DNA of 64,000 nt, taken from positions 18,098,182-18,162,181 of the forward strand of contig OY829330.1 in NCBI GenBank assembly GCA_963691655.1, written 5' to 3'. Under the pieces are notes generated by a model, which saw only the letters and a list, made by a program, of their open reading frames with translations, searched no databases and was not told the DNA's origin. Position numbers and translations under genes: made by a program. Positions 10,510 through 21,194 of the stretch are shown in pieces; position 1 is the stretch's first letter; each line of letters opens with the position of its first letter. Origin of the DNA: Toxonevra muliebris. Taxonomy: Eukaryota; Arthropoda; Insecta; Diptera; Pallopteridae.

Positions 10510-11500
10510 AATTCTGTTTTTAAACTCTTTCAGAAAATCCAAATGGGCAATCTCACAATGCAATACATAGCTACCCAAAATAGATATGGAACTCACGGCA
10601 AGTATTGTACGAAAACTAAAATGCATCCTGATCGTTTCTTTGATAAAATAAAAAATAAAGGATTTCAATGTACAATAAGAAGCGCTTCAACGCTTCCAAT
10701 TATACGCCGTAAAATGAGCATCTCGGCCGCTGGGTATACATTTATGTTTGTTTACATGTAGTGCGTTTATTTCGTATGTAGCAGAGCACATAATACTTTG
10801 AGTTAGTCCAGTTTTTAATGTTTCTGACGTTAGGGTTGTGCCGATTAAGGTACTGCAAATAAATGCATGATGCCGATGTTTTTGTTGCAAAATATTGTAT
10901 TGAATGAACTGAAACGAACTATTCTTAAATATTACGAGTAGTTTTAAATGCTTGCATGTTTGGACAAATTTTAAGATGTAATTAATGTATGAAGCAGATA
11001 GTAAAATAAAAAAAATCGTTATTGTGCCTACATCAGGTTGAAATTAAGGGGACATTCGAGTTTAAAATTTGAAGATTTTTGGGTTCCTTATAGTTTCAAG
11101 AATACTCTCCTGAAATATTAGCGAAAAATTCGAATTAATAATTATACATATGGCTTCCAAATCGTTACTCAGGGGTTTTCAGGGTCGTTGATTACGAATG
11201 TGGCATCAGATTTTGAAAATGCAAAATGTTTGATTGATCTTTTTAGTTCTAAGGAAGCATTAAACATCTGCTTAAATAAATTATTACAATAATTTTATTT
11301 TTATTTTATAATTTATACAATTTTGTTTGAAATTAGTCTGTAAGAACTTTGTTCATTGACTGAAATTAATAAATAAACAAATAAAAACTAATTACAAAAA
11401 AAAAATAAATAATAATAATTCTAACAAAAAAATGAAAATAATGTTTTTAACGGTTATTAATATTTGGCTTCTGGCTCGCATTCAAAATATTCCTTGTGAT
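10510..11500. other. Non-coding stretch
   Basis: No supported gene. The sequence is AT-rich and short frames at 10543-10890 show no domains. Confidence 0.4.
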
Positions 11501-11936
11501 TTGTGTCAGTCGTGCGTAGGCCAGCGAAATTTTGGATTGTGGTAGATCCAAGAACTAAATGAGCTAAGAATATTATGGAACGGATATATAAGTTAACAAC
11601 ACTGGACGCATATTCTAATTTCTTTCTTTCGCGCAACTATTAAATAATTATTTAAATACAAAGATTTAATAATAATTGGCAAAATTAATACACAAAATTA
11701 AATAAGTTTTTCAGCAATGAAAACCTTATTTGTTTTTTCTCCTTCTGGATTTCATTTGCGAATCTGAATTATCAAAAATAATTTTCGCAATTCTGCATCG
11801 TAATGAAACGTAGTGGAAGTGAAATTAATTAATTTACATATATACAAAATAACTAAAAATAACTGCAATGGAGAACCTAACTGGAGTTCCAAAACGGAAA
11901 GCAGACTTTCAATCACCACTTCATATAACTCCTAAC

Positions 11937-12991
11937 TAGTGTCCGACCGAATATTCGGATTCGGTTACGGTTTCGGCCAAAAAATCGGTTTCGGCAAAAA
12001 ATATGACCGAATATTTGGCCGAAACCGAAACTTTATAAATTTTACTGTAAATTGCATTTCAGTACGCAAAGGAATGTTTTTATTTTTAGCATATAACATA
12101 AAGTTATTCAATTTTGAATATTAAAATAAAAATGTGAATTTCATTTGTTCCTATACCACAAAACGTATTTTTTTAGTGCCTTTATTATGTATTTTCTTTA
12201 TTGTTAAAATAATATTTTTGTTATTTTATATATACATATATAAGTATGTATATTAGGGCGTACCAATTTGTATGGATGAATTTTTCTTCGGAGTACCGAC
12301 AGAAGAGTTCCATATTCTATGACAAAAAATGGAGCTTACCCCCCGTAAAATTCGTAGAAGTTAAAGTAATATTAAAAGTAACTATCGATTTTTATTCAAC
12401 AACTACAGTACGTAGTACTGAAACTTTTTCGAATTTTACGGGGGGGTAGGATCCATTTTTTTTGCCATACTTTCTTCGGCAAAGTTGATCAGAATCGAAT
12501 ATAGAACTTTTCAGTCAACGTACTTTTCAAAAAAAAAAAAAAAAATTGGTACGCCCGAATGTACATGGATTTTTTTTTGAGTTTTAATTTAAAAAAAATA
12601 TTAAAATGATTTGAATTTTGTTTTTAACATATCTGTGATCACAAGCAATAACGACACAACTCGAGTTTTGTCGAATTCGAGTTATTATCATAATTTGAAT
12701 CTTCATATCCGTTTTCATATTGTGTCAGAATTTTATGACTATCGGTTCAGTGGTTTACGAGATATTAGGGCGGAAAAATAGCACAACTCAACCTGATTAC
12801 TCTCAGCACTTGAACCTTTGAAGTGCTCTCCAGTAAAATACAAAAAACACACTTATGCTGTTATGCCTTGTGACCACAGATATATACATATATATTAAAA
12901 AGTTTCGGTTTCGGTTTTGGCCGAATATTAGAAAAATGGCCGAAATTCGGTTTCGGTTTCGGCCGAAAAAGTCGGTTTCGGTCGGACACTA
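11937..12991. mobile_element. hAT-like non-autonomous element
   Basis: The terminal inverted repeat TAGTGTCCGACCGAA is perfect over 15 bp at both ends. The 8-bp direct repeat CTCCTAAC at 11929-11936 and 12992-12999 is the duplication length of hAT and P elements. Subterminal sequence is built from iterated TTCGG and CCGAAA words on both sides, probably protein-binding sites. No transposase is encoded. A second fold-back element sits inside (12248-12565). The insertion splits a LINE ORF1, so it is younger than the LINE. Confidence 0.85.
12248..12565. repeat. Fold-back element nested in the hAT-like element
   Basis: The outer ends TGTATATTAGGGCGTACCAA (12248) and the complement of TGTACATTCGGGCGTACCAA (ending 12565) are inverted. 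The inner arms carry matching ACCCCCCGTAAAATTCG blocks near 12339 and 12429. Nearly the whole 318 bp can fold on itself. The outermost TGTACATT-type bases recur on the MITE at 23672-24287. Confidence 0.75.
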
Positions 12992-13689
12992 CTCCTAACC
13001 TTTCAGACTACGGAACATCATCACCCCGTCTGCTGCAGCTTTTGGAACAACGCCTGGCCGAACACTTAGAGATGATTACGAATAATCCTTGATTTTATTA
13101 TACTGAGGTAGAATTCGTGGTGATATCAATAGGAAGATTTCTGGCTTGCGAACTGAAGTCACTATGTTTTCTGCACGTTTTGCATTTGGAAGAGGCAATA
13201 CCGGCAGTTATCAGTCTGAAAGCTGAGCTTGATGAAGTTAAGACTTACTTGGCAAAACATGAGAACGCAATAATCGCTAGTGACTTACGACTTCATGGAA
13301 TTCCTCTCCATGACAAGGAAGATCTTGTTGGAGTATTCAATAATATATGTAATGCTCTTAAAATACCACCACCACAGATTAAGCAAATACACCGGCTTAG
13401 GCGCAATTCAAATATAAATAGTCGTAACACCAGAACAGATGCGGCACTTATTATTAAACTTATGACTACGTGCATACTACGAAAAGTCCACTACGACTTC
13501 ATCATGCAGGCTTTGAAATGAAAGCCTAACTAAAACAAACCACGAGATTTTAAAAGCTGTGATTATAGACAAAAAATATAAGAAGCTATGGGCTGCTTTT
13601 AGCCGCCATGGCCTTATTCACGTGAAATTTCGCGTGATGATTCTGATAAAGTTATAAATCCACTTAGTATGCTGGAAAACTTGTTTTTT

Positions 13690-14270
13690 TAGGCCAGCTG
13701 ATCCACCAAATGTCATTACTCAGTAATTTCCGAGTTTGTTCGGAATGATACGAAGCAAAGTAGTGATCAAGTAGTGATCAGTAACGTCACCCACAACTTC
13801 GACAACAAAACAAATACTACGAATGATTTAAAAACTTCAATTATTATTTATTATCAGAAATGAAGTCGAAGATCGAATTAAAGTTATTATTTTTGCTCGA
13901 GGTGAAAAAATAAGTGGTCCATCAAAAAGCTTGTAGTCCCGATAAATGAAAAAGTTAAAAATTGTTATGTTTTCAATCCAAAAATAAATGTAAAATATTA
14001 TCAATTTCGTACTTCCAAATACTTTTTCAATTCTAACAAAATAACTATAAATATTTTTTTTAATAATTAAAACTATCACAAATAGTTTTAATATCACCTA
14101 AAATAATTTTTTTTCCTTAATTACTCGAAATCTGCCCTTCAACCGACGATAGAATCAAAACGAAACAACGCACAGAGTACGGAAGCTACTAAGCGGCAGA
14201 ATACACATAAAAATTTTTTAATCGTCTTTTAAATTGTATCAAGCGGTTACCCGCCTTTTGACGAATCTTA
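13690..14270. other. Non-coding stretch between LINE pieces
   Basis: AT-rich. A duplicated AAGTAGTGATCA occurs near 13758. No domain is seen in the short frames. Confidence 0.4.
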
Positions 14271-14274
14271 TAAC

Positions 14275-14404
14275 ATGATACGTATTCTGTCAAAACAACA
14301 TAATGGTTTGAAAATATGTCATTTGAATGCGCAAAGCTTAGGAAAGAAAATTTATGAGTTTCGATATATTTTTGAGAATTCTTCTGTGGACATTGTATGT
14401 AGGT
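14275..14404 (+). pseudogene. LINE endonuclease N-terminus
   Basis: The frame contains GLKICHLNAQSLGKKIYEF and NSSVDIVC, the first strand and helix of the apurinic-like endonuclease of Jockey/CR1 LINEs. The NAQSL Asn is a metal-site residue. The domain ends abruptly at 14404, where a TA-flanked DNA element begins. The C-terminal half of an endonuclease resumes at 18416, but the central part is missing. Confidence 0.7.
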
Positions 14405-14406
14405 TA

Positions 14407-15589
14407 AAGTGGGGTACGTTTGACACCGGGGCACATTTGACTTTGCCATTTTCAGTATGATCATGCCTTAAAAGTCAAAAAGTTGCAATGCAGAAAAAGC
14501 TTAATTTGATTTAAAGAAACGTTATGAACTTTGAAGATTCTACTTTAACTCTTTTTGGATTAAAACGTGTTTTTGTAAATTTGCTAACACTGATGTAATT
14601 TTCGACAACTAGTATGTAAGCGTTTTGTGAATTAATCGTAACTGTTTTCTAAAAAAGAGTAACAAAATTTGTTAGCACTGCTCTTTAATGTTAACAAAAT
14701 AAAAGTGAGTTTTTTGAAAATAAAACAAGATAAATTGAAAAAGAAGAAACAAATCATTAAGAGCTTTTGGGTCACATTTGACTTTTGCCAATGGGGCACA
14801 TTTGACATATATCAATTGTTCCCTATATTGCAGATTTACGTATTTACAATACAATTGTTATATTTTCTGTTTATAGATTTTTTAAGATATGGTACGTAGC
14901 TAAAAAGACAAATCGATGCGAAAGTGAAGAGAGCTATTTCAAATATTAGAAATAAGCATGAAACGGTGACATCAGCCTCCGAAAAATATGGAGTAAATAA
15001 GACAACATATAAAGTCTTTCATACTAAACCTTGGGGTTCCACCCCTTTTCCAATTCCATCCACGTTTTTCCTGTGGTACGACATTGTCAATCGACGTCCT
15101 TGCGCGAAATTTCAGTACAGTACCCTAAATGGTTTTAGATATATACCAAAAAGAAAAAAAGTTTGTACTGGAGATGCCACACCCACTTGTAATTTTGAAC
15201 TCAGACAATGCCTATCTTATGACCATAGACATAATGCATCATTATGAAATTATAAATGAAAATTTCGACAAATAAAGAAAAAAAAATAATAATAGTCAAA
15301 ACAGAAAACTAAAATGTGTATTAACGAACACAAGGCAGAAGTGAAACTTCTTATGAACTAAACCCCCTAAACTAAACTTCTTATGAACAAAAGTGCCCCC
15401 GTGCCTGGGGCACTTTTGACAAAATGGGTTTTTTGGAAAAAGTACAAAAAAATAGTGATTCAGCTTTTATAAAAATATGGTTTTTTCGAGGTTTGATCTA
15501 GAAAAATCAATGTCTTAAAAACAGTTACATCTTTTAAAATCTATCAATAATTTTCGGAATTACAGGCCTTTGGTACAGGTACCCCAATT
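14407..15589 (+). mobile_element. Pogo-like element with repeated GGGGCACATTTGAC words
   Basis: The ends AAGTGGGGTAC (14407) and the complement of AATTGGGGTAC (ending 15589) are flanked by TA at 14405-14406 and 15590-15591. The word GGGGCACATTTGAC or a close variant occurs at 14411, 14428, 14768, 14793 and 15407, with one inverted near 15392. An ORF inside encodes a Psq-type helix-turn-helix. A TA target, short ends and a Psq domain are typical of the pogo branch of Tc1/mariner. The DDE domain is not recognisable, so it is non-autonomous or decayed. Confidence 0.6.
14924..15247 (+). pseudogene. Pogo-type Psq helix-turn-helix fragment
   Basis: The first 35 residues include VKRAISNIRNKHETVTSAS and EKYGVNKTTYK. 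This matches the Psq/CENP-B-like DNA-binding fold at the N-terminus of pogo and Tigger transposases: a helix, the turn TVTSASEKYGV, and a recognition helix with K-T-T. After about residue 37 the sequence loses resemblance and becomes Pro/Cys-rich, so the rest of the transposase is missing or out of frame. The domain would bind the repeated words at the element's ends. Confidence 0.5.
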
Positions 15590-15985
15590 TACAATTCATT
15601 AACGAAACTTCCCACCCAACACACAATTCGATATTTACATTTTTAATTTTTTTTTTTCAAATTTCAGCAAATTTGTATTTTAGCGCGGTGTTGCCGATTT
15701 TCTCTGCTGCCGCTGCAAAAAAAAACAAAATTTAATTTGGTTTGAATTGAATATTTTTCATTTTGCCAGCTATAATTATGATCATTGTTTATGTTTGTGT
15801 TGGTGGTAATCGATGGATGGTTTATTAGTTTGTCATCTTACATCATTGATGTCTGAGACAAAGTTGTTTATTATGAAAAGATAAATATTGTTTGCTTTTA
15901 CAGCAATCCTTCAGCTGCTCGGCGTACCGCTATTTTGGGAGATTTTCGGAGTATATATCCCCAAAAGCAATTTTGGTCTTCCTAT
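15590..15985. other. Non-coding stretch
   Basis: AT-rich, no recognisable gene. Confidence 0.4.
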
Positions 15986-16205
15986 ACTCTTTTTACTTTT
16001 TTATGAGGAATATTTTTGTCGAAGGAAGTATGTCAATATTCCAAGCCATTTAGCCTGTATGAACAATTTTAAATAAATTTTGACCAAAAACCTCTAAAAC
16101 AGAGGTACAGAGAGCAGGTGGAGGGTTGGTATGGAGAGAAAAAATTTTTATTTTTTTTTCATACACAACTTTGCCTCAGATGCCAAAGTTGTAGGACTTC
16201 GAAAC
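15986..16205. repeat. Dispersed repeat, pair member 1
   Basis: Diverged match to 17275-17470. Landmarks are ATTCCAAGCCATTT, the A-rich centre and GTWGGACTTCRAA at the end. Confidence 0.6.
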
Positions 16206-16305
16206 AATATACTTATCAATTATAAATGCAATGATTTTTGCAAGAAAAATAAAATAAAGAAGAAGTAAAGCCAAAATATATTCCGTCGCATGTGCAAATG
16301 TATTG

Positions 16306-16380
16306 CCGCCCGAGAATTGATTTGGCGTATATGTATAAGTGTTCGTATGCCTATACGCCATATCAATTCTCAGGGGACGG
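16306..16380. repeat. 75-bp palindromic MITE, copy 1
   Basis: The arms contain GAGAATTGATTTGGCGTATA and its near complement; a TIR-only hairpin. A second copy lies at 47171-47246. Confidence 0.85.
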
Positions 16381-16615
16381 TATGTTTGTAGAATTTTTAT
16401 ATATGTAAACTAAATACAAAAATTGTTTGTTTACATGTTATCATAGCAGCGATATCTGAAATTTAACATGTACAAAAATTAACATTGCACCCCATGTTAA
16501 AATCTGATTGTAACAGAAACCCAAAGCAAAAAATAAGAAGAAGAGATGCGTGTTTTTATTGTTTTCCTGATAGTTGACGAAAATAAGCCATTACAGAACC
16601 TCAAATTTAACATTT

Positions 16616-16900
16616 TCAATCGTTTTTACATTGCACCCCGTTGTGATTCTACATTTTGTGACAGAAATGAATAAAAACATTTGCCAAATACATAGTAAGA
16701 AGAAGATTTGTTGTTATGAATGTAAAAATATACAAGGAGGATACTTTGTGTTGGCAACCGCCGCTTTCACACCATCGGTATTGCGCCTCGTTTCTGGCTT
16801 CTACAATTTTGTGTTTCGATTTCAGTCAGAGCGAATTGTGACCTCTTTACAATATAGACTCTTTGTCTGTTCATTCAAGGGAGCGAAACACAATTGCGTC
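16616..16900 (+). repeat. Dispersed repeat shared with 53485-54080
   Basis: Two blocks match. The first is TTTTTACATTGCACC through CATAGTAAGAAGAAGATTTG. The second is TCACACCATCGGTATTGC through CTCTTTACAAT. In the other copy the blocks are separated by about 340 bp of extra sequence. The frame across this region has no known domain. Confidence 0.75.
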
Positions 16901-17085
16901 GTATGGCGGTATACATTAGTGATGGGGTTTCGGTACAATCGTAAATTTTTCAGTACACTTTGAGGTTCGGAAATACGTCAGTACATAATCAAGATTTTTA
17001 GTACACTTTCGTACAATAAATTCTTTTTATGTGATATCATTTCAAAGAAATATAAAACTGTGCAAATCATGCAAATATTTCCAGA

Positions 17086-17260
17086 CCTACTAAAATTCAC
17101 AATTAGATATTTTCAAGACAATCTGTATGGGGTTATGAATCTGTATGGTGTTATAAATATGGATGGGGCAAGGAGAAATTATTTTATACTTTTTAGTCCG
17201 TTTTAAAAACGTGGTATATTAAAAAGTGTTTTTTATTTAAATCATTTTTATATATGGGCT
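17086..17260 (+). repeat. Dispersed repeat shared with 52970-53130
   Basis: Shared landmarks are TTTTCAAGACAATCTGTATG and TTTTAAAAACGTGGTATATT. The order relative to the neighbouring repeat is reversed in the other location, so the two are independent units. Confidence 0.75.
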
Positions 17261-17274
17261 CCTACATTCCCTTA

Positions 17275-17470
17275 TTATGATCAACATTTTTGTGCGAAAA
17301 AAGTGTCTCATTATTCCAAGCCATTTTCATAGAGAATGAGCATGTTAAGAATAGGTTTGCCCAAAAACTCAAAAAAATAAACAAAATGGTACAAGGAGGA
17401 AGTTGAGTGTTAGTGTAAAAATAAAAACTGTCAAGCTTTCCATAACGAATAAAGTTTTAGGACTTCAAAT
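17275..17470. repeat. Dispersed repeat, pair member 2
   Basis: Matches 15986-16205 with divergence, including ATTCCAAGCCATTTTC and the terminal TAGGACTTCAAA. Confidence 0.6.
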
Positions 17471-17965
17471 AAAAAAATTGTGTCTTTGAGACGGCAAAAA
17501 AAAGATGGTGCCGTAGCTATCTACTATATATAGCCGTTGCGTGCAAAAGTGGCGTAAGTCAAAATTAAATTTTTGAAAATACATACATTGGTTTTGTAGA
17601 AGTGCTGTGCAAAATAGGCCTCTTATAAATATATTTTCCCGATGTGCAGGCAACTTTATAGTACACATGTTCAACCCAGATGTACACCATTTTTGTATGA
17701 AACTAAATGAGGCCAAAATTATTGCTTGAAGGAGAAAATCAAATAGTAAAAAAAAACTGGCTTACACCACTTTTGCACGCAATGGCTCATATGTGTCTTC
17801 AGAGGAACTGATCTGGACAGTATTCTCTTTCAAAAAATCATCAACTCACCGTAGCGGAAGTCAATAAGTTGTAATTTGTCGTTCTATATTATCTGTCATC
17901 CAGGCATTTACATTTTTTTCAGATAGCAATATATTTGTGCGGGTTAAGAGCTAAACGCTTTCGCT

Positions 17966-18129
17966 TGAAATAAAACCTGTAATTATGGGTTACGATTTCA
18001 AATTTTAGTACCTTATATAAGATGATGAAAAGACTAAGAACTATCACTAAGATCACTGATGAGGAATTGTTCCGGATTCCGAAACAGCCGTCTGATTTGC
18101 CCGTCAACTAAGCCTGTTATACATTACTT
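17966..18129 (+). mobile_element. Small ribozyme-bearing retroelement, copy 1
   Basis: A 164-bp insert is bracketed by the direct repeat AACGCTTTCGCT (17954-17965 and 18130-18141). It shares about 85 bp with copies 2 and 3 upstream of a hammerhead fold, and shares its 3' end (CCTGTTATACATTAC-like) with copy 2. It lacks coding capacity. A likely 12-bp duplication plus a self-cleaving motif suggests retrotransposition of a small, possibly circular RNA, as for retrozymes. It is shorter than copy 2 by an internal deletion after the ribozyme. Confidence 0.65.
18050..18098 (+). ncRNA. Hammerhead ribozyme, copy 1
   Basis: Stem I is AGATCA (18050-18055) with TGATTT (18093-18098). The core CTGATGA is at 18056-18062 and GAAA at 18081-18084. 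Stem II is GGAATT/GGATTCC-type across 18063-18080. Stem III is two base pairs (AC/GT) with an AGCC loop. The predicted cleavage site follows GTC at 18092. All invariant core bases are present. In this copy the stem III palindrome is broken by one change (ACAGCCGT). Confidence 0.75.
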
Positions 18130-18415
18130 AACGCTTTCGCTCTTTATTCAAACAAAAACCACAGACTCGTGACTGATATTGTTCATTCGTTTTTTTTTCA
18201 CAAATTGTTCTTATCAGCATGGTGACTACTGCAAGTTGTTCATTTGCAGCATCCTTGTTTCTTCTCGATAGCATTTCCTGAATAGTGACGATGTCAACAT
18301 TTTTTAGGACGTTCGTCATTTTATCGCAGTGGGTTCCATCCAACGCACAACCAATGTGTGCCCGCTTAAAACTCATATGCCAAAGCGCTGCAGCTATTGA
18401 ATTCTGTTAACCCCT
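18130..18415. other. Unassigned stretch
   Basis: An 82-codon minus frame (18376-18128) containing HIGCALDGTHCDKMTNVL is open, but I cannot relate it to any family. It may be part of the insertion that separates the LINE endonuclease halves. Confidence 0.3.
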
Positions 18416-18850
18416 GGTGACTTTAATGTGAACCTGCTCTCTGATGATCAGCATACTGCGAGGTTATGTGATCTTATTGCTTCTGCTGGTCTTTCGATTG
18501 TAAACTCTGTTGTCCCCACACGATTTGCTAACAATGCTAGACCTAGTCTACTAGACTACTTTATTACCCCCAATGCTACAAGAGTTTTGAAATTTGATCA
18601 AATATTCTTTGTCTCGGACCACGATCTTATCTTTTGTAGTTCAAATGTGAATCTTAATCGTAAAAATACGTCAAATACCTACTCGTTCCGTGATTATAAT
18701 GCTATTAATGTTAGTGCCCTGTTTTCTGACCTAGCCTGTTTCCGTTGGAATGATTGTTGGTTTATGAGTTCTGTAGATGAAAAACTTGATTTTTTTGTAA
18801 AAAATTTGAATAAAGTATTTGATGCTCACGTGCCGTGTTGTCCATGTTAA
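18416..18850 (+). pseudogene. LINE endonuclease C-terminus
   Basis: The frame reads PGDFNVNLLSDDQHTARL, later LLDYFI, and VSDHDLIF. GDFN and SDH are the catalytic Asp/Asn and Asp-His motifs of the LINE AP-like endonuclease. The linker follows, ending VFDAHVPCCPC before a stop at 18848. The RT linker continues in another frame from about 18840, so a frameshift lies here. Together with 14275-14404 it represents one endonuclease with its middle missing. Confidence 0.75.
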
Positions 18851-20745
18851 ATATGATTCATGTTCGTGGTATGATTCTTATGTTGAAATGGCTATTAAGA
18901 AACGTAATAGACTGCATTTTATTTGGAGAAAAAAACCGATGACTGTGAACTGGAGCTTATACAATATTGCCCGAAATAGAGCTTCCCTAGTTGTTAGATT
19001 AGCTAAGCAAAAATTTTATTCCATGAAGTTGAGTACTTCACTTTCTACGAAAGTTTTATGGCGTAACATAAAGAATCTAGGTGGGTACCGTAAATGTGAT
19101 TCCCTCAGTCAATTACCTCCTGATGCCCTAAATGATTTTTTTATTTCCGTTTGTAAACCTACTCTTAATAGTTCTTACGTTAACAATTTGTCTGCTACTA
19201 TCCCCTCAAATAAATTCTTTCAGTTCTGTGCTGTCAATGAAAATGATGTGGTTAGGTGTGTCATGAAGATAAAATCAAATGCGGTGGGCGATGACGGAGT
19301 GCAAATTAAGTTTGTAAAGATCGTGTTACCATATATTTTAGCTCCTCTGACACAAGTATGTGGAAAGTAGCTTCAATTTTCCCAATAGCCAAAAAACCGT
19401 CTGCGCATACAGTAAATGATTTTCGTCCTATTAGTATTCTGTCATCGTTATCAAAAATATTTGAAACTATCATGTCTGAACAAGTCTCAAATTACTTGTT
19501 TGAAAACAATCTGCTTTCACCATTTTAATCTGGGTTCCGAGAAGGTCATAGTTGTTCCACTGCCATGTTAAAAATTATGGAAGATATTCGTGTACCTTAT
19601 GACCAGGGTGACCTCACGCTTCTATGTCTTTTAGACTTTTCTAAAGCGTTCGATTCTGTGGATCATTTTTTGTTATGTGAAAAGCTAAAGTCTTACTTTG
19701 GTTTTGATACAAGCTCATTAAGGCTAATGAAAAGTTATTTAAAAGGTAGATCCCAACGAGTAAAGGTAGGCGGTGCCTACTCTCAATATAAATCGGTGAC
19801 TTCAGGTGTTCCGCAAGGATCAATTCTTGGTCCTTTGTTGTTCAGTATATTTATTAATGACATATTTGTTGTGTGTAAGAATGTAAATGTTCATGCGTAT
19901 GCTGATGATATACAACTTTATCTGTCTAATCGTATTGGTCTTACTAACGATCTCAGTGCTACAATAAACGAGGACTTATTAACCATTAGTAAATGGGCTT
20001 CTGACAACGCTTTAAGCCTTAATGCTGCTAAATCATTTGTTTTACCCATTTCTAAGGACAAAATTTCATTGACAGATATTCCCCCCTTATATATAGGAAC
20101 GGTGCCGTTGCAATTCGTTGACAAAATAACTAGCTTAGGTTTTCGTATTAATTCTAACTTGTGTTGTGTCGATCATGTCAATAGTATTCTTATATATATA
20201 TATAGAAGTAAAGTGTTTTTAACTCTGCGTAATTTGAGAGTGTCTGCTGCTTTTACTCCTGTAGAAACAAAACGGAAACTGGCAATCCAGTTAATATTAC
20301 CAATAATATCGTTTTCTGAACTTGTTTACAGCAAACTAGATTCTCATTCGCTGCACAAGCTTGAAGTAGTATTCAATAATGTTACTCGCTACGTTTACGG
20401 CCTACGTAAATTTGATCACATAACTTCATGGAGAAATAGTATTCTTGGTTGCAGTCTTTCTGATTACTTGAGAGTCAGAAACTGTGTATTTTTATTCAGG
20501 CTAATTACTCGTAAGATCCCTCTGTATTTATATGAGAAATTAATTTTCCCTCAATCTGCAAGATTCCAGAATTTGATTGTACCTAAATTCAGTCAGATAC
20601 CTTAATTCATCCAGAATGTTTTTCATTAACACCATTAAGCTATGGAACACTATCCCTTTACATATTAAACGAAATCTAAGTGTACGTAATGCTAAGTTTT
20701 TACTGTTTAAATATTTTTCGGCCAAAAGTTTGTAAGCTGCTCAAG
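18840..20745 (+). pseudogene. Jockey-like LINE reverse transcriptase
   Basis: Several frames together give an almost complete RT: the linker region (18870-19370), VNDFRPISILSSLSKIFE (19410-19470), LLDFSKAFDSVDH (19631), TSGVPQGSILGPLLF (19801) and the catalytic HAYADDIQLY (19895). A C-terminal domain ends near 20745 (TIKLWNTIPLHIKRN). Frame breaks occur near 19365, at the stop at 19527 and near 20603. The longest uninterrupted part is 19565-20605. In the family this enzyme primes cDNA at nicked target DNA. The YADD motif is intact but the gene is dead. Confidence 0.9.
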
Positions 20746-21194
20746 ATTTTAATTTTAATATTTCAATGTTAATTTTAATACTATCTCTTCATAAGATTTT
20801 ATAATCACGCTAGTTATTTATGTAGCAATTGTCTTATATCGTTTTTAATACAGTCTGTCAAATGTGCTCTGCATTACATTGGTTCAATATTTACTTTAAT
20901 TATCTATTATCGTGTCTTAACTAGTTTAACTTCTTATTTTTACTGCGATTCTTCTTTTTAAGCTGCCTATTTATTTTTATCTTACTTTTAAGTACTGGAA
21001 AAGATTTCATATCTTAGTGTACTACTATATTTTCTTATTGAATAAATTGAAAACATATTTTTAATAGAGCTTGAAAGATAACTTTTGTGTTAAATTAATG
21101 ATTACCTACAACTTCTACAATAAATCAAAAAATGTTTTACACCTCTGTAAAAAGAACTTTAACGTGAAATGATCATATATATATACATATAACT

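Larger units (their letters stand above)
11868..13680 (+). pseudogene. LINE ORF1, split by a hAT-like element
   Basis: A start ATG at 11868 opens MENLTGVPKRKAD, interrupted after about 23 codons at 11936. The same frame resumes beyond 12991 with a target duplication. Downstream (13200-13680) is the conserved ORF1 nucleic-acid-binding region of Jockey/CR1-like LINEs, with RLHGIPLHDKEDLVGVF, IPPPQIKQIHRLRR, and later INESLT-like and KKLWAAFSRHGLIHVKF. Several frame changes and a stop at 13521 break it. In the family this protein packages LINE RNA. It is not functional here. Confidence 0.65.
11506..21060 (+). mobile_element. Broken Jockey-like LINE with nested insertions
   Basis: ORF1, endonuclease and RT pieces lie in order on the plus strand: 11868-13680, 14275-14404, 18416-18850 and 18840-20745. 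A TCAGTCG at 11506-11512 resembles the initiator at the first base of Jockey/F/Doc elements, so transcription may have begun there. The 3' UTR runs to an A-rich end near 21060. Large internal segments are foreign: a hAT-like element, a pogo-like element and other repeats. The middle of the endonuclease is missing, so insertion was accompanied by deletion or rearrangement. That all pieces belong to one copy is inference from order and orientation. Confidence 0.6.

Noticed and set aside
13837..14097. 86-codon Ile/Phe-rich minus-strand frame
   Set aside because: A by-product of AT-rich sequence with no domain.
16574..16963. 129-codon frame as a gene
   Set aside because: It overlaps a dispersed repeat also present at 53485-54080 where the frame is not kept.
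18128..18376. 82-codon minus-strand frame as a gene
   Set aside because: Not recognised; overlaps the target duplication of the ribozyme element and lies within interrupted LINE DNA.
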